From an uncultured Bacteroidales bacterium (GTDB taxonomy: Bacteria > Bacteroidota > Bacteroidia > Bacteroidales > UBA932): a DNA stretch of 64,000 nt. Of this stretch, positions 1 to 8,983 are shown piece after piece. The notes beneath the pieces were generated by a model, which ran no database searches, had not been told where the DNA came from, and saw only the letters and a list, made by a program, of their open reading frames with translations. The first letter of the stretch is position 1. Each line of letters begins with the position of its first letter. Location: the NCBI GenBank assembly GCA_900318955.1, contig ONMJ01000004.1, forward strand, positions 32,175 through 96,174, written 5' to 3'. The position numbers and the translations under genes are program-made.

Positions 1-745
1 GGAGAGCGGCAGTATCAAGTTTTCTTCCTTCGATGATGCCCGAAGGACCAATCAGGAACATCCCCGGAGTCTGAAGGATGCCGTATTTTCTAAGAAAGTC
101 GGACTCCATCGAAGGATCCCAAAGATGGATTACCCCTTCGGTGGGGAGCGATGTCGCCCGATATCTTGCCCACGAAGCCTCGTTATCCCCTGTATAAATC
201 GCATAGAAATCGACCGGATATTTATTCTCCTGAACGAGATTCTTCAAAAGAACCGACTCAATTTTACAGGTTGCACAGGAAGTGTCATAAAAGAAAAACA
301 CCTTCCATCGACCTTCTGATGCCTTCAGTGGGTTTATCTTCTCGTCATTTAAATCTCTGAGGACAATCTCCGGCGCCTGCTTTCCGATAAGGGAGGATCG
401 GTTGAAATCGGCAAAAATCTTTGCATTCATCCCATCCAGCGAAGTCTTGAAAGAAACCTTACCGGGAGCGAACCACTTGTCGTAGATGTAGATGGCGACA
501 GACTCGTCGCCCATAATCTTGGAGCCGATATAATGGTCGTAAATCCTAAGTGCAACTTCTTGGCGAATGAGCGAATCCTTACACGTTGAGATAAGAAAAT
601 CACATTCTTTCTCCTTGACCTCCAAAGTCTCTCTCTCCAAAGAGGCGAGGTACTCGCCCAGTTTCGCAGAAAGGGCTTCGCCGCCTTGAGCGAAGGCCGA
701 GACGGCAAAAAAGAGGGCGCAGAGATATGTGAGAAGCCTTTTCAC
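1..745 (-). CDS. Thioredoxin-like (TlpA-type) exported protein, C-terminus cut by window edge
   Basis: A GTG start at 745 overlaps the coaD stop (GTGA) and opens a frame that runs off the left edge, so only about 248 residues are visible. The N-terminus is a signal peptide (basic KRLL, then a hydrophobic run ending in AFAQ). A helical N-terminal part is followed by a thioredoxin-like domain with a CATC redox motif at about residues 157-160, preceded by a typical FFFYDTS strand. A later TPGMFLIGPSG segment matches the cis-Pro region of TlpA/AhpC-like folds. This layout is common in exported Bacteroidota proteins thought to handle periplasmic thiols. The gene lies in the lon-ung-coaD run and is probably translationally coupled to coaD. 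The exact partner is unknown. Confidence 0.8.
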   Translation of the reverse strand, partial: MKRLLTYLCALFFAVSAFAQGGEALSAKLGEYLASLERETLEVKEKECDFLISTCKDSLIRQEVALRIYDHYIGSKIMGDESVAIYIYDKWFAPGKVSFKTSLDGMNAKIFADFNRSSLIGKQAPEIVLRDLNDEKINPLKASEGRWKVFFFYDTSCATCKIESVLLKNLVQENKYPVDFYAIYTGDNEASWARYRATSLPTEGVIHLWDPSMESDFLRKYGILQTPGMFLIGPSGIIEGRKLDTAAL

Positions 746-1200
746 AATTTTACTCCTTTCGGAATGAATGCTGAATAATCACCATGGTGCTTAAGGATAT
801 CGCGCACTGCTGAAGACGAGATGTGGGCAAATTCCTGGGCTGTCGGAATGATAATAGTCTCAATCTCCGGAGCAAGGCGACGGTTGGCATCCGCTATGGA
901 CCTTTCGGTCTCGAAATCAATCATGTTGCGGACTCCCCTCACTATGTGGCGGATACCCAGTTCACGACAGGTGTCTATGGTAAGATTGTCATACTGGATA
1001 ACGGAAACGCCTTTCATCCCGGCAGTTGCCTGATGGATGATATCGAGTTTCTTGTCCATATCGAAGAACCCGCGCTTGTCTTGATTGATACCGACGGCGA
1101 CGACGACTTCGTCGAACATGGTTAGGGCCCTGTTCAGAATATTCAGATGACCTGCTGTAAAGGGGTCGAAAGATCCCGGAAATAATGCTTTCTTTTTCAT
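742..1200 (-). CDS. coaD: Phosphopantetheine adenylyltransferase
   Basis: CoaD transfers AMP from ATP to 4'-phosphopantetheine, giving dephospho-CoA, the penultimate step of coenzyme A synthesis in the cytoplasm. The 152-residue length is usual for the family. The nucleotidyltransferase signature FPGSFDPFTAGH is at residues 7-18, with the T/HxGH motif present as TAGH (15-18). The second conserved block ISSSAVR lies near residue 130. The ATG overlaps the ung stop by four bases (ATGA), and the next gene starts inside the coaD stop, so translation of the three genes is probably coupled. Confidence 0.97.
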   Translation of the reverse strand: MKKKALFPGSFDPFTAGHLNILNRALTMFDEVVVAVGINQDKRGFFDMDKKLDIIHQATAGMKGVSVIQYDNLTIDTCRELGIRHIVRGVRNMIDFETERSIADANRRLAPEIETIIIPTAQEFAHISSSAVRDILKHHGDYSAFIPKGVKL

Positions 1201-1865
1201 AATTGCCAGTTGATGGGCGTCTTGCCCTCTTCTACCAAAATCTTATTTGTCTTTGAAAAATGGCGGCATCCGAAAAATGCTCCTCCGGCAAGAGGAGAAG
1301 GATGGGCCGCTTCGAGTACATGGTGCTTCGACTGGTCGATAAGTGATTTTTTGCTTTGAGCGAAACGCCCCCAAAGAAGGAACACCACACCTTCGCAATT
1401 GTCAGAAATATACTTGATGACCGCATCAGTAAACTCTCCCCAGCCGATTCTGGAATGAGAATTAGCCATGCCGGATTGCACAGTCAGCGATGTGTTCAGA
1501 AGAAGAACTCCCTGCCTGGCCCATGGCTCCAGATTGGGATTCCCGCTCATCCTGATTCCCAGATCGTCCGAAATCTCCCGGAAAATATTTTTAAGAGACG
1601 GCGGGGCCGGGACATTAGAAGGAACGGAAAAAGAAAGGCCCATAGCCTGGCCGGGGCCGTGATATGGATCCTGCCCCAGTATCACGACCTTGACAGAGTC
1701 CACCGGGGTAAGTTCGAAAGCCTTGAAAATCATGCTTCCGGGAGGATAAATAACCTTCCCCGCGGCCTTCTCACGATGCAGAAAGTCCGAGAGAGCCTTG
1801 AAATAAGGCTTCTCGAACTCACTTGATAGCGCCTGGTGCCAGGACTGTTCTATTTTAACTTCCAT
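1197..1865 (-). CDS. ung: Uracil-DNA glycosylase, family 1
   Basis: Ung removes uracil from DNA to start base-excision repair. The 222-residue protein carries the family 1 catalytic block GQDPYHG (residues 64-70), with the catalytic Asp at 66, and the DNA-intercalation motif HPSPL with His at 188. LLLNTSLTV in the middle is the uracil-pocket segment. The start codon follows the lon stop directly with no spacer, and the gene overlaps coaD at its other end, so it is read as part of the lon-ung-coaD transcript. Nothing unusual was seen. Confidence 0.97.
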   Translation of the reverse strand: MEVKIEQSWHQALSSEFEKPYFKALSDFLHREKAAGKVIYPPGSMIFKAFELTPVDSVKVVILGQDPYHGPGQAMGLSFSVPSNVPAPPSLKNIFREISDDLGIRMSGNPNLEPWARQGVLLLNTSLTVQSGMANSHSRIGWGEFTDAVIKYISDNCEGVVFLLWGRFAQSKKSLIDQSKHHVLEAAHPSPLAGGAFFGCRHFSKTNKILVEEGKTPINWQL

Positions 1866-4265
1866 TTAGAAGATATTTTGGATCACGTCGGATATATTCT
1901 TTACATATACAAAGTTAAGACCTTTTACGTAAATATCCTTAATGTCCTCAATATCTTTTCTATTGTCTTCGCTGATAATAATCGTATGGACCCCTGCCCT
2001 CTTGGCTGCGAGAATCTTCTCCTTTATTCCGCCGACAGGTAGTACACGCCCGCGAAGGGTCATTTCTCCGGTCATGGCGATACCGCTCTTAAGAGCTTCT
2101 CCCCTGAGGGCGGAAACCATGGAACTTACCATAGTGATACCGGCGGAAGGACCGTCTTTAGGAACTGCACCTTCGGGGACATGGACATGGATATCCTTCG
2201 AGGCGAATTGCTCGGAGGTCATCTTTGCAAGTTCCGGGTGCGCCTTGATATACTGGTAGGATATCTGGGCGGACTCTTTCATCACATCACCAAGGTTGCC
2301 GGTCATAGAAAGTACACCCTTACCGGCACTTACAGAACTCTCTACAAAGAGAATCTCTCCTCCCATTTCAGTCCACGCCAGTCCTGTAACCACTCCGGGA
2401 GCTTCATTTCCCTTCTGCATATCATGGAAAGAGACAGGAAGTCCGAGATACTCCTTCAAGTTCTCCTTCTTGATGGAAGCAGGGCGTTCCTCATCCAAAG
2501 CTATCTTCTTTGCAGTGACACGCGCAATCTTCGCAATCTGCTTCTCGAGACCGCGCACCCCGGACTCATGGGTATAGCTATTGATTATCTCCGCGAGAGC
2601 CGCCTTGTCTATCTTCAAATCAGCCTTTTTCAGCCCATGCTCCTTTATCTGCTTGGGAATCAGATAGTTCTTCGCAATTTCCATCTTCTCCTCTGCAAGA
2701 TAACCCGTCACATTGATCATCTCCATCCTGTCTTTGAGAGCAGGTTGGATGGTCCCGATGCCATTGGCCGTAGTAAGGAAAAGGACATTCGACAGATCAT
2801 AATCTATATCGAGATAATTGTCATGGAACGTCGAATTCTGCTCTGGATCCAAGGCCTCGAGAAGAGCCGATGAAGGATCGCCCTTGAAATCAGATGCGAG
2901 TTTGTCGATCTCATCGAGGACTATCACCGGATTGCTCGTTCCCGCCCTCTGGATTCCGCTGAGAATCCTTCCGGGGAGAGCTCCTACATAGGTCTTGCGG
3001 TGACCGCGAATCTCCGCCTCGTCATGCATGCCGCCAAGGGATATTCTCACATACTTTCTGCCGAGGGCCTTTGCGATGGACTTTCCGAGGCTGGTCTTGC
3101 CTACTCCGGGAGGGCCGTAGAGGCAGAGTATTGGAGATTTCATGTTGCCCTTCAGTTTGAGGACAGCGAGATACTCTATAATCCTATCTTTGACCGTCTC
3201 GAGGCCGAAATGGTCATTGTCGAGGACCTCCTGGGCATGCTGGAGATCCAGATTATCCTCTGACATCTCTCCCCAAGGGAGGTCCAGCATAAACTGGATA
3301 TAATTGTACTGGATGCTATAATCAGGAGAGTTGGGATTGTACTTCTCAAGACGCTTCATCTCCTTTTCGAAAATCGCCTTTACGTTCTCCGGCCACTTTT
3401 TCTTTGCAGCGGCATCGCGGAATTTCTGGAAATCTTCGGACTCGTCCATTCCGAGCTCTTCCTGGATAGTACGGAGCTGATTGTTGAGATAATACTCCCT
3501 CTGCTGCTGGTCAATGTCACTGCGTACCTTCTGGTTGATTTCCTGCTTGATCCTGAGGATTTGGACCTGGGTCTCGAGGACAGAAAGGAGTTTCATCCCC
3601 CTGACCTGCATGTCAGAATACTGAAGGAGACCGACTTTCTCAGAGAAGTTTTCGACTTCGATGGTGGTCGCGATAAAATTGACCAGGAACTGGTAATTAT
3701 CAATCGACTTCAGGGCTGTAACAGCTTCCTTCGGAGCAAAAGAAGAGGATTTAACTATGTTCCCAGCCTTTTCCTTGAGAGAATCCATCAGTATTTTGAG
3801 CTGGTTTTCCTCAACCGGAGGCATGACATCATCAATGTATGTCACCCTCGCTATAATATAAGGGTCGAATGAGATTACCGACTCAAGAGCAAGACGCTTC
3901 AAGCCTTGCAGAATGACAGTAAGGGTACCGTCCGGCATTTCAATAGTCTTAATGACCTTTGCAACAGTACCATACTGGTTCAAATCCTTCTCTTGAGGAT
4001 CTTCTACAGTGATGTCAGTTTGCGGAACGGCACCGAGAAGGCCGTCCCTTTTCTCGACATCACGGATAAGCCGGATAGACTTTTCCCTGCCGATGGTGAC
4101 AGGATATACCGTCCCGGGAAATATCACCGCATTCCTGAGAGCCAGGATCGGGAGGGATGGAGGAAGGGTCGACTCGTCGAATTTAGAGAAAAAATCTCCT
4201 TCCGCGACAGGCATAATGTTGACTTCCATTCCTCCTACAGAGAATTTATTGACTATATCTTTCAT
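1866..4265 (-). CDS. lon: ATP-dependent endopeptidase La (Lon protease)
   Basis: Lon unfolds and degrades damaged and regulatory proteins in the cytoplasm. At 799 residues the length is normal. The order is an N-terminal LON substrate-binding domain (from about residue 33, [14 protein letters not shown]), a coiled helical linker, an AAA+ module with Walker [10 protein letters not shown] near residue 384 and Walker [10 protein letters not shown], and a C-terminal S16 protease domain. The catalytic serine is in [11 protein letters not shown] (about 705) and the lysine in [14 protein letters not shown] (about 748), the usual spacing for the Ser-Lys dyad. It diverges from hup and heads a minus-strand run with ung and coaD. 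Confidence 0.98.
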   Translation of the reverse strand: MKDIVNKFSVGGMEVNIMPVAEGDFFSKFDESTLPPSLPILALRNAVIFPGTVYPVTIGREKSIRLIRDVEKRDGLLGAVPQTDITVEDPQEKDLNQYGTVAKVIKTIEMPDGTLTVILQGLKRLALESVISFDPYIIARVTYIDDVMPPVEENQLKILMDSLKEKAGNIVKSSSFAPKEAVTALKSIDNYQFLVNFIATTIEVENFSEKVGLLQYSDMQVRGMKLLSVLETQVQILRIKQEINQKVRSDIDQQQREYYLNNQLRTIQEELGMDESEDFQKFRDAAAKKKWPENVKAIFEKEMKRLEKYNPNSPDYSIQYNYIQFMLDLPWGEMSEDNLDLQHAQEVLDNDHFGLETVKDRIIEYLAVLKLKGNMKSPILCLYGPPGVGKTSLGKSIAKALGRKYVRISLGGMHDEAEIRGHRKTYVGALPGRILSGIQRAGTSNPVIVLDEIDKLASDFKGDPSSALLEALDPEQNSTFHDNYLDIDYDLSNVLFLTTANGIGTIQPALKDRMEMINVTGYLAEEKMEIAKNYLIPKQIKEHGLKKADLKIDKAALAEIINSYTHESGVRGLEKQIAKIARVTAKKIALDEERPASIKKENLKEYLGLPVSFHDMQKGNEAPGVVTGLAWTEMGGEILFVESSVSAGKGVLSMTGNLGDVMKESAQISYQYIKAHPELAKMTSEQFASKDIHVHVPEGAVPKDGPSAGITMVSSMVSALRGEALKSGIAMTGEMTLRGRVLPVGGIKEKILAAKRAGVHTIIISEDNRKDIEDIKDIYVKGLNFVYVKNISDVIQNIF

Positions 4266-4275
4266 ATTGCAAATT

Positions 4276-4305
4276 CAAAAATAAGATTTTTTTGACAAAA
4301 TGTCA
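4276..4305 (-). promoter_or_regulatory. Candidate lon promoter -7 box with adjacent inverted repeat
   Basis: On the minus strand TATTTTTG (plus positions 4276-4283) matches the Bacteroidota -7 consensus TAnnTTTG, 10 bases upstream of the lon ATG. Just upstream, TGACA-AAA-TGTCA (4293-4305) is a perfect 5-bp inverted repeat that could be an operator. No good -33 TTG lies at the expected distance, so the promoter call is tentative. Confidence 0.4.
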
Positions 4306-4390
4306 TAATGTGCCCCTTTTTCAAGCGCGAGAACATATAGGTCAATCTCCGTGCCAATGCCCTACATGTCATAAAATCCACATTATTATT

Positions 4391-4420
4391 TTGATTATTA
4401 AAAAAATAACAGTAACTTTG
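4391..4420 (+). promoter_or_regulatory. hup promoter (Bacteroidota type)
   Basis: TTG at 4391-4393 and TAACTTTG at 4413-4420 are separated by 19 bases. This fits the Bacteroidota primary-sigma promoter (-33 TTTG, -7 TAnnTTTG). It lies about 50 bases upstream of the HU start codon in the 205-base divergent region between lon and hup. Confidence 0.7.
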
Positions 4421-4470
4421 CTGTTCCAAAGAGTATCCATATATATATTTAATTTTTAATAAAATTTAAT

Positions 4471-4752
4471 ATGACAAAGGCAGAGATCGTCAATGAAGTT
4501 GCAAAAGCAACAGGCATTGAAAAGGCAGAAGTACTTTCAGTTTTGGAAGCTTCAATGGAATGTGTAAAGAATTCAGTAGCAAGCGGTGAGCCTGTTTATC
4601 TCCGTGGTTTCGGTAGCTTCATCATCAAGCACAGAGCACAGAAAGCTGCAAGGAACATCACCAAAAAATCCACTATTGTTATTCCCGCTCACGACATTCC
4701 CGCATTCAAGCCGGCTAAGGTTTTTGTCGAATCTTTGAAAGAGAATAAATAA
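4471..4752 (+). CDS. hup: HU family DNA-binding protein
   Basis: HU bends and compacts DNA as a nucleoid-associated dimer. The 93-residue protein has the family's helical N-terminus (MTKAEIVNEVAKATG), the central GFGSF strand, and the DNA-embracing arm containing RAQKAARN followed by the conserved IPAHDIPAFKPAK segment. A well-formed Bacteroidota promoter precedes it, and the AT-rich leader is typical of a highly expressed gene. It is followed 17 bases downstream by a tiny basic protein gene, probably on the same transcript. Confidence 0.96.
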   Translation: MTKAEIVNEVAKATGIEKAEVLSVLEASMECVKNSVASGEPVYLRGFGSFIIKHRAQKAARNITKKSTIVIPAHDIPAFKPAKVFVESLKENK

Positions 4753-4769
4753 TTTTAATTTAATTAGCT

Positions 4770-4859
4770 ATGCCAAGCGGAAAAAAGAGAAAAAGACATA
4801 AAATGGCGACGCACAAGCGTAAAAAGCGCTTGCGCAAAGACAGACACAAGAAGAAATAA
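4770..4859 (+). CDS. 29-residue basic protein, AURKAIP1/COX24 (mS38-like) family
   Basis: An ATG at 4770 opens a 29-codon frame ending in TAA at 4859. The product is almost entirely Lys, Arg and His: it starts MPSGKKRKRHK, has ATHKRKKRLRK in the middle and ends RHKKK. This pattern matches the very short AURKAIP1/COX24-domain proteins annotated in Bacteroidota, which resemble the C-terminus of mitochondrial ribosomal protein mS38. A ribosome-associated role is therefore likely but is inferred from family resemblance. It sits between hup and RNase G, and a hairpin terminator follows, so it probably shares the hup transcript. Confidence 0.8.
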   Translation: MPSGKKRKRHKMATHKRKKRLRKDRHKKK

Positions 4860-4878
4860 TATTTCTCATGTGTCCCCA

Positions 4879-4897
4879 TTTTAGCAGTCTGCTAAAA
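4879..4897. other. 8-bp inverted repeat with 3-nt loop
   Basis: TTTTAGCA-GTC-TGCTAAAA is a perfect hairpin just after the 29-residue gene and just before the terminator-like stem. It may be a 3' end stabiliser or an alternative termination structure. Confidence 0.5.
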
Positions 4898-4901
4898 GCC
4901 G

Positions 4902-4938
4902 AGGGCTGACCGGAAGAGCCGGTGGCCCTTTTGTTTTT
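4902..4938 (+). terminator. Terminator of the hup / small basic protein unit
   Basis: AGGGC at 4902-4906 pairs with GCCCT at 4925-4929, with an inner ACCGG/CCGGT stem. It is followed by TTTTGTTTTT. The position between the 29-residue gene and rng fits intrinsic termination. Confidence 0.6.
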
Positions 4939-4953
4939 CCGTTCTTTAACACA

Positions 4954-6531
4954 ATGAATTCCTATATGGAGTCCGAAAAACCGACAAAAGACCTCATCGT
5001 AGACGTATCTTCGAGCGAGGTCAAGATCGCTCTGATGGAAGACCACAGACTGATCGAATTCAACACGGAGTCCGTTCAGGGTACACATTTTTCGGTAGGA
5101 GATGTCTACCTCGGAAAAGTTAAGAAGATTCTTCCCTCCCTGAATGCGGCCTTTGTCGATATCGGTGACAAGAAAGAGGCGTTCGTTCATTATCTGGATC
5201 TGGGTCTGTATTTCAATGCATTCGACAGGTTCGTTAAAGAAAGCAACCAGAACACCAACCTCTTGGACCTCTACTCCTCCATTCCCCTTGGGAGTCCTCT
5301 CCCTAAGGAAGGCAGGATAGAGTCTGTAGTCAAACAGGGCCAGATGATCATCGTTCAGATCGTCAAGGAGCCGATTTCGACCAAAGGTTCGAGACTGACA
5401 GCGGAAATTTCATTGGCAGGACGGAACATTGTACTGCTCCCCTTTGCAGAAAAGGTGAGCATCTCCCAGAAAATCTCCTCCAAGGAGGAGAAAAAGCGTC
5501 TTGAGACACTTGTAAGGAGCATCCTTCCCAAAAACTATGGTGCTATAATCCGAACGGCGGCGGAAGGCAAGAACGCAGCAGTGCTGGTTGCCGAGACCGA
5601 ATCGCTTATCGACAAATGGAAGAGTTCTTGGGAAAAGATCGCCAAAGAGAAGAAAACCCAGCAGCTGTTTACAGAATACAGCAAGACCACGACAGTCCTG
5701 AGGGACCTTCTGAACGACTCGTTCTCCAATATTTATATCAATGAAGAACGGGTATGCGACGAAGCCAAAAAGTACGTTTCCTTAATATCTCCCGATCAGG
5801 AGAAAATCGTACACCTTTACTCCGACCGTCAGCCGATATTCGACCATTTTGAGGTCACAAGGCAGATCAAGAGTTCATTTGGGAAAGTGGTTCCGATGAA
5901 GCAGGGAGCATATCTTGTCATCGAGACGACTGAAGCGCTGAATGTGATTGACGTCAATAGCGGAATACGCACAAAGACCAACGACCAGGAAGACAATGCT
6001 TTCGAAGTCAACAAACTGGCGGCAGACGAAATCGCAAGACAGCTGAGGCTCAGAGATATGGGAGGGATAGTGATTGTGGATTTCATCGACATGGACAACA
6101 ACGATCACAAGGTAGCCCTCTTTAAACATATGCAAGAGCTGATGGAAAGTGACAGGGCGAAGCACAATGTGCTGCCTCTTACAAAGTTCGGGTTGATGCA
6201 GATCACCCGCCAGAGGATTCGCCCGGTGACGGAGATTAATACCGCAGAGACTTGCCCGGTCTGCCACGGCACCGGAAAGATAGCATCAAGTATCGTCATA
6301 GACGAGGAGATTGAGCGGAAGATTGCATTCTACGTCATTGAAAAGAGGGAAAGAAGTTTTACACTAAAGACCGGACCGATACTCGGAGCGTACCTCAAAC
6401 GAGGATTCTTTAACTCTTTTATAGCAAAATGGAAGAAAAAGTACAGATGTAAAATAGAGCTGGTCGAATCATCCGACTTCTCTGTCCTGCAGAATGAACT
6501 TTACAACGAAAAAGGGGACAAGCTTGAATAG
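4954..6531 (+). CDS. rng: Ribonuclease E/G family endoribonuclease (RNase G)
   Basis: This enzyme cleaves single-stranded RNA in rRNA maturation and mRNA decay. The 525-residue length fits RNase G without the long RNase E tail. An S1 RNA-binding domain lies at about residues 35-130 (VGDVYLGKVKKILP, AAFVDIGDKKEAFVHY). The DNase I-like catalytic part contains NVIDVNSGI and GGIVIVDFIDM, with the metal-binding aspartates in these blocks. The zinc-link CPVCHGTGK is near residue 433. ATG 4954 is taken as the start, though ATG 4966 is possible. A perfect hairpin overlapping the stop codon terminates the gene. Confidence 0.95.
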   Translation: MNSYMESEKPTKDLIVDVSSSEVKIALMEDHRLIEFNTESVQGTHFSVGDVYLGKVKKILPSLNAAFVDIGDKKEAFVHYLDLGLYFNAFDRFVKESNQNTNLLDLYSSIPLGSPLPKEGRIESVVKQGQMIIVQIVKEPISTKGSRLTAEISLAGRNIVLLPFAEKVSISQKISSKEEKKRLETLVRSILPKNYGAIIRTAAEGKNAAVLVAETESLIDKWKSSWEKIAKEKKTQQLFTEYSKTTTVLRDLLNDSFSNIYINEERVCDEAKKYVSLISPDQEKIVHLYSDRQPIFDHFEVTRQIKSSFGKVVPMKQGAYLVIETTEALNVIDVNSGIRTKTNDQEDNAFEVNKLAADEIARQLRLRDMGGIVIVDFIDMDNNDHKVALFKHMQELMESDRAKHNVLPLTKFGLMQITRQRIRPVTEINTAETCPVCHGTGKIASSIVIDEEIERKIAFYVIEKRERSFTLKTGPILGAYLKRGFFNSFIAKWKKKYRCKIELVESSDFSVLQNELYNEKGDKLE

Positions 6532-6545
6532 GCTTGTCCTTTTTT
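6511..6545 (+). terminator. Intrinsic terminator overlapping the rng stop codon
   Basis: GGACAAGC (6516-6523) and GCTTGTCC (6532-6539) form a perfect 8-bp stem around an 8-nt loop. Flanking A and T runs extend the stem, and T6540-6545 forms the tail. The rng stop TAG lies in the loop. Confidence 0.85.
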
Positions 6546-6555
6546 ATTATATTTG
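6524..6555 (+). promoter_or_regulatory. Candidate lnt promoter
   Basis: TATATTTG at 6548-6555 matches TAnnTTTG, with a TTG at 6524-6526, 21 bases upstream. The box ends only 5 bases before the chosen lnt ATG, so the transcript would be nearly leaderless. Confidence 0.4.
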
Positions 6556-6560
6556 TAATA

Positions 6561-8162
6561 ATGAAAAAGATAAGATACACGATGCTGCTGCTCGGATTTC
6601 TCTCCGCAGTTATGATGAGCATTCCCTTTCTGGTGCCACATACAGGCATATTGGCGCTATTCGGTCTAGTACCTCTGTTATGTATGGAGAGAATAGCAAC
6701 CAACAGCGGGCTCAAGCATTTCTGGTGGTGGAATTACGGGACATTCGTTCTTTGGAACGCCATCACCACCTTCTGGGTATGCAACGCGACGGTGGGCGGA
6801 GCTGTTTTTGCCATCCTCGCTAACTCCCTCCAGATGTCTGTCATCTTCGGGCTATTCAGGTGGACGAGGAAACGTCTTGGCGGAGTTCTCCCCTATGTAT
6901 TCCTTCCCGCGGCATGGATTGCATGGGAAAAATGGTATCTTACTCTTTCTCAGATTTCATGGCCCTGGCTGGTGCTTGGTAACTCCTTTGCCGGATCGGT
7001 AGAGATGGTCCAATGGTACAGCGTGACCGGCTCTCTCGGAGGCTCCCTCTGGGTATGGGGGTCCAACCTTGCGGTCTTCGGAATCATGGTGGTCCTTTCC
7101 GATGGAAGATGGCAGAAGCAATTCAATATCAAGGCTAAAGCTGCGGCAATCGCTTCTTCCGCCTTGGTTATCTTCGCCCCAATGGTCTGGTCAGCCATCC
7201 TGTGGAACAACTATGAAGAGACGTCCGAACCCCTCGATGTTATTATAGCACAGCCGAATCTCGATCCATACCAGAAGTTTCAATCTCTGACTCAGGAGCA
7301 GCAAACTGCGATAATAATGGGGCAGTTCAGCTCCGCTCTTGAAGGGAAGGAGAATAAACCAAGACTTCTTCTAACCCCGGAGACATTTACAAATGACGTA
7401 GTGGTAGGCGATGTAACCTCCGGAAAGACATATAGGCGCTTTGCTTCACTGACAGAGAATTACCCCGGGACAAATGTCCTTTTCGGGGCCTCTTCATACG
7501 AGATTTTTGACGAGAAACCTTCAATCCTATCCCGCCAGTTTAATGGGAAATGGTACGAAAGTCACAACTCCGCAATAATGGTACGGGACGATGACGACTA
7601 CGATATATACCATAAGTCCAAGCTGGTTGTAGGAGTAGAGATGACCCCGTACCCCAAAGTATTCGTTCCCATAGACAACCTGCTCGGCGGCGTCATGGGA
7701 AGGAATGTCGGACAGAAAGAAGTCTCGCTACTCGATTTCCGCTATGAGGACAAGGTCGTCCCCACAGGCTGCGCAATCTGCTATGAGTCAGTATATGGAG
7801 AGCACTGCGCAGAATATGTCAGAAAAGGCGCAAAACTTCTTACAGTCATTACCAACGACGCCTGGTGGGGAGACACCCCGGGATACCGTCAACACCTGAC
7901 ATACAGCTCATTACGGGCTATTGAGACAAGGCGGGACATCGCCCGCTGCGCAAATACCGGAATATCTGCAATCATAAATCAACGCGGCGAGATTCTCGAA
8001 AGGACATCCTGGTGGGAACCAGCCATTCTCGAAGGTACCGTCAATCTCTCAGAAGAGATAACCCCCTTTGTCCGCGTAGGAGACATCGTCGGGAGGCTGT
8101 CAGTATTCGTATTCTCTCTGCTTCTTCTTGCCGCCATTGTCCGAATAAAGAAATTTTCGTAA
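6561..8162 (+). CDS. lnt: Apolipoprotein N-acyltransferase
   Basis: Lnt adds the third acyl chain to the N-terminal cysteine of lipoproteins at the inner membrane. The 533-residue protein has an N-terminal block of about six membrane segments and a periplasmic nitrilase-like domain, then a final membrane helix. The catalytic triad is recognisable as Glu274 in LLLTPETF, Lys352 in YHKSKLVVGVE and Cys407 in AICYES. NDAWWGDTPGYRQH is a conserved family block. ATG 6561 (MKKIRY) is preferred over the upstream TTG at 6534, because that TTG lies inside the rng terminator. A PASTA protein follows. Confidence 0.95.
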   Translation: MKKIRYTMLLLGFLSAVMMSIPFLVPHTGILALFGLVPLLCMERIATNSGLKHFWWWNYGTFVLWNAITTFWVCNATVGGAVFAILANSLQMSVIFGLFRWTRKRLGGVLPYVFLPAAWIAWEKWYLTLSQISWPWLVLGNSFAGSVEMVQWYSVTGSLGGSLWVWGSNLAVFGIMVVLSDGRWQKQFNIKAKAAAIASSALVIFAPMVWSAILWNNYEETSEPLDVIIAQPNLDPYQKFQSLTQEQQTAIIMGQFSSALEGKENKPRLLLTPETFTNDVVVGDVTSGKTYRRFASLTENYPGTNVLFGASSYEIFDEKPSILSRQFNGKWYESHNSAIMVRDDDDYDIYHKSKLVVGVEMTPYPKVFVPIDNLLGGVMGRNVGQKEVSLLDFRYEDKVVPTGCAICYESVYGEHCAEYVRKGAKLLTVITNDAWWGDTPGYRQHLTYSSLRAIETRRDIARCANTGISAIINQRGEILERTSWWEPAILEGTVNLSEEITPFVRVGDIVGRLSVFVFSLLLLAAIVRIKKFS

Positions 8163-8167
8163 CTTCG
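8137..8167 (+). promoter_or_regulatory. Candidate promoter of the PASTA-rluD pair
   Basis: TTG at 8137-8139 and TAACTTCG at 8160-8167 (one mismatch to TAnnTTTG) are 20 bases apart. They lie at the lnt stop codon and 24 bases before the PASTA gene ATG. Confidence 0.4.
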
Positions 8168-8191
8168 CAGGGTTATAGACGAATTGATACC

Positions 8192-8983
8192 ATGGCCGAA
8201 AGCGGATCGAAGAAATTTTTTAACAACTGGATAGTCAAGAATTTACTTGGAGCGGTGGCGCTTGTTTTCGCCCTCCTTGTCGTTGTTAGCATACTTCTCA
8301 ACATTGTTACGCGGCACAACCGTACCGTTGAGGTTCCGGACTTTACAAACATGAGCATTGCGGAAGCCCAGGTTGCAGCGGCCGCCGGTGACGTAAAGGT
8401 TAAGGTGACCGATTCGGTCTTTGTAAGAAGGCTCGGCGCAGGAGTGGTATTCCGCCAGACCCCTAAAGCTGGTTCTAAGGTAAAGAAGGGCCGCAGCATC
8501 TTTCTTACCATCAACTCTATTGTCCCCCGGAAGACAACTATGCCAAATCTTGTCGGCTATTCGCTCATTGAGGCAAAAGCAGAGCTTACCAACCATGGAC
8601 TGAATCTCGGAAAGCTCAACTATGTCAGCGATATTGCTACAAATAACGTTCTCGGACAGTCATATAAGGGCCGCGCAATCCGCCCGGGGGCCAAGATAGT
8701 CACAGGCTCCGACATTGACCTCGAAGTCGGCCTCAGCAGGGAAGACAGCCGGACAACGGTTCCCAATGTTACAGGAATGAAATACATCCGCGCGGTAGAT
8801 GCAATCCACGATCGATATCTGAACGTCGGCCGAGTCCACTTTGATGACGACATCGTCAGTTACCGCGATTCAGTCAATGCAGTAGTATACAAGCAGGATT
8901 CGCCTGGAACCGCAAAGACCCTGGGCTCATCTGTCAACATTTATCTTACTCTCGACGAGAGCAAACTCCCTTCTGCGAAATGA
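8192..8983 (+). CDS. Membrane-anchored PASTA domain protein
   Basis: The 263-residue protein starts at ATG 8192 (MAESGSKKFF), because the longer frame upstream lies inside lnt. A single membrane segment covers about residues 18-39, followed by three PASTA repeats at roughly 46-110, 112-182 and 185-258 (EVPDFTNMSIAEAQ, TMPNLVGYSLIEAK, TVPNVTGMKYIRAV). PASTA domains bind peptidoglycan or beta-lactam-like ligands. No kinase or penicillin-binding domain is attached, so this is the stand-alone form often found in Bacteroidota. Its stop overlaps the rluD start (ATGA), implying coupled translation. The cellular role is unknown. Confidence 0.88.
   Translation: MAESGSKKFFNNWIVKNLLGAVALVFALLVVVSILLNIVTRHNRTVEVPDFTNMSIAEAQVAAAAGDVKVKVTDSVFVRRLGAGVVFRQTPKAGSKVKKGRSIFLTINSIVPRKTTMPNLVGYSLIEAKAELTNHGLNLGKLNYVSDIATNNVLGQSYKGRAIRPGAKIVTGSDIDLEVGLSREDSRTTVPNVTGMKYIRAVDAIHDRYLNVGRVHFDDDIVSYRDSVNAVVYKQDSPGTAKTLGSSVNIYLTLDESKLPSAK

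Noticed and set aside
4292-4297. TTGACA as a sigma70 -35 box upstream of hup
   Set aside because: The window's promoters follow the Bacteroidota TTG/TAnnTTTG pattern; no matching -10, and it forms half of an inverted repeat.
4768-5190. 140-residue minus-strand ORF
   Set aside because: Antisense to the 29-residue gene and the start of rng, crossing a terminator; no protein features.
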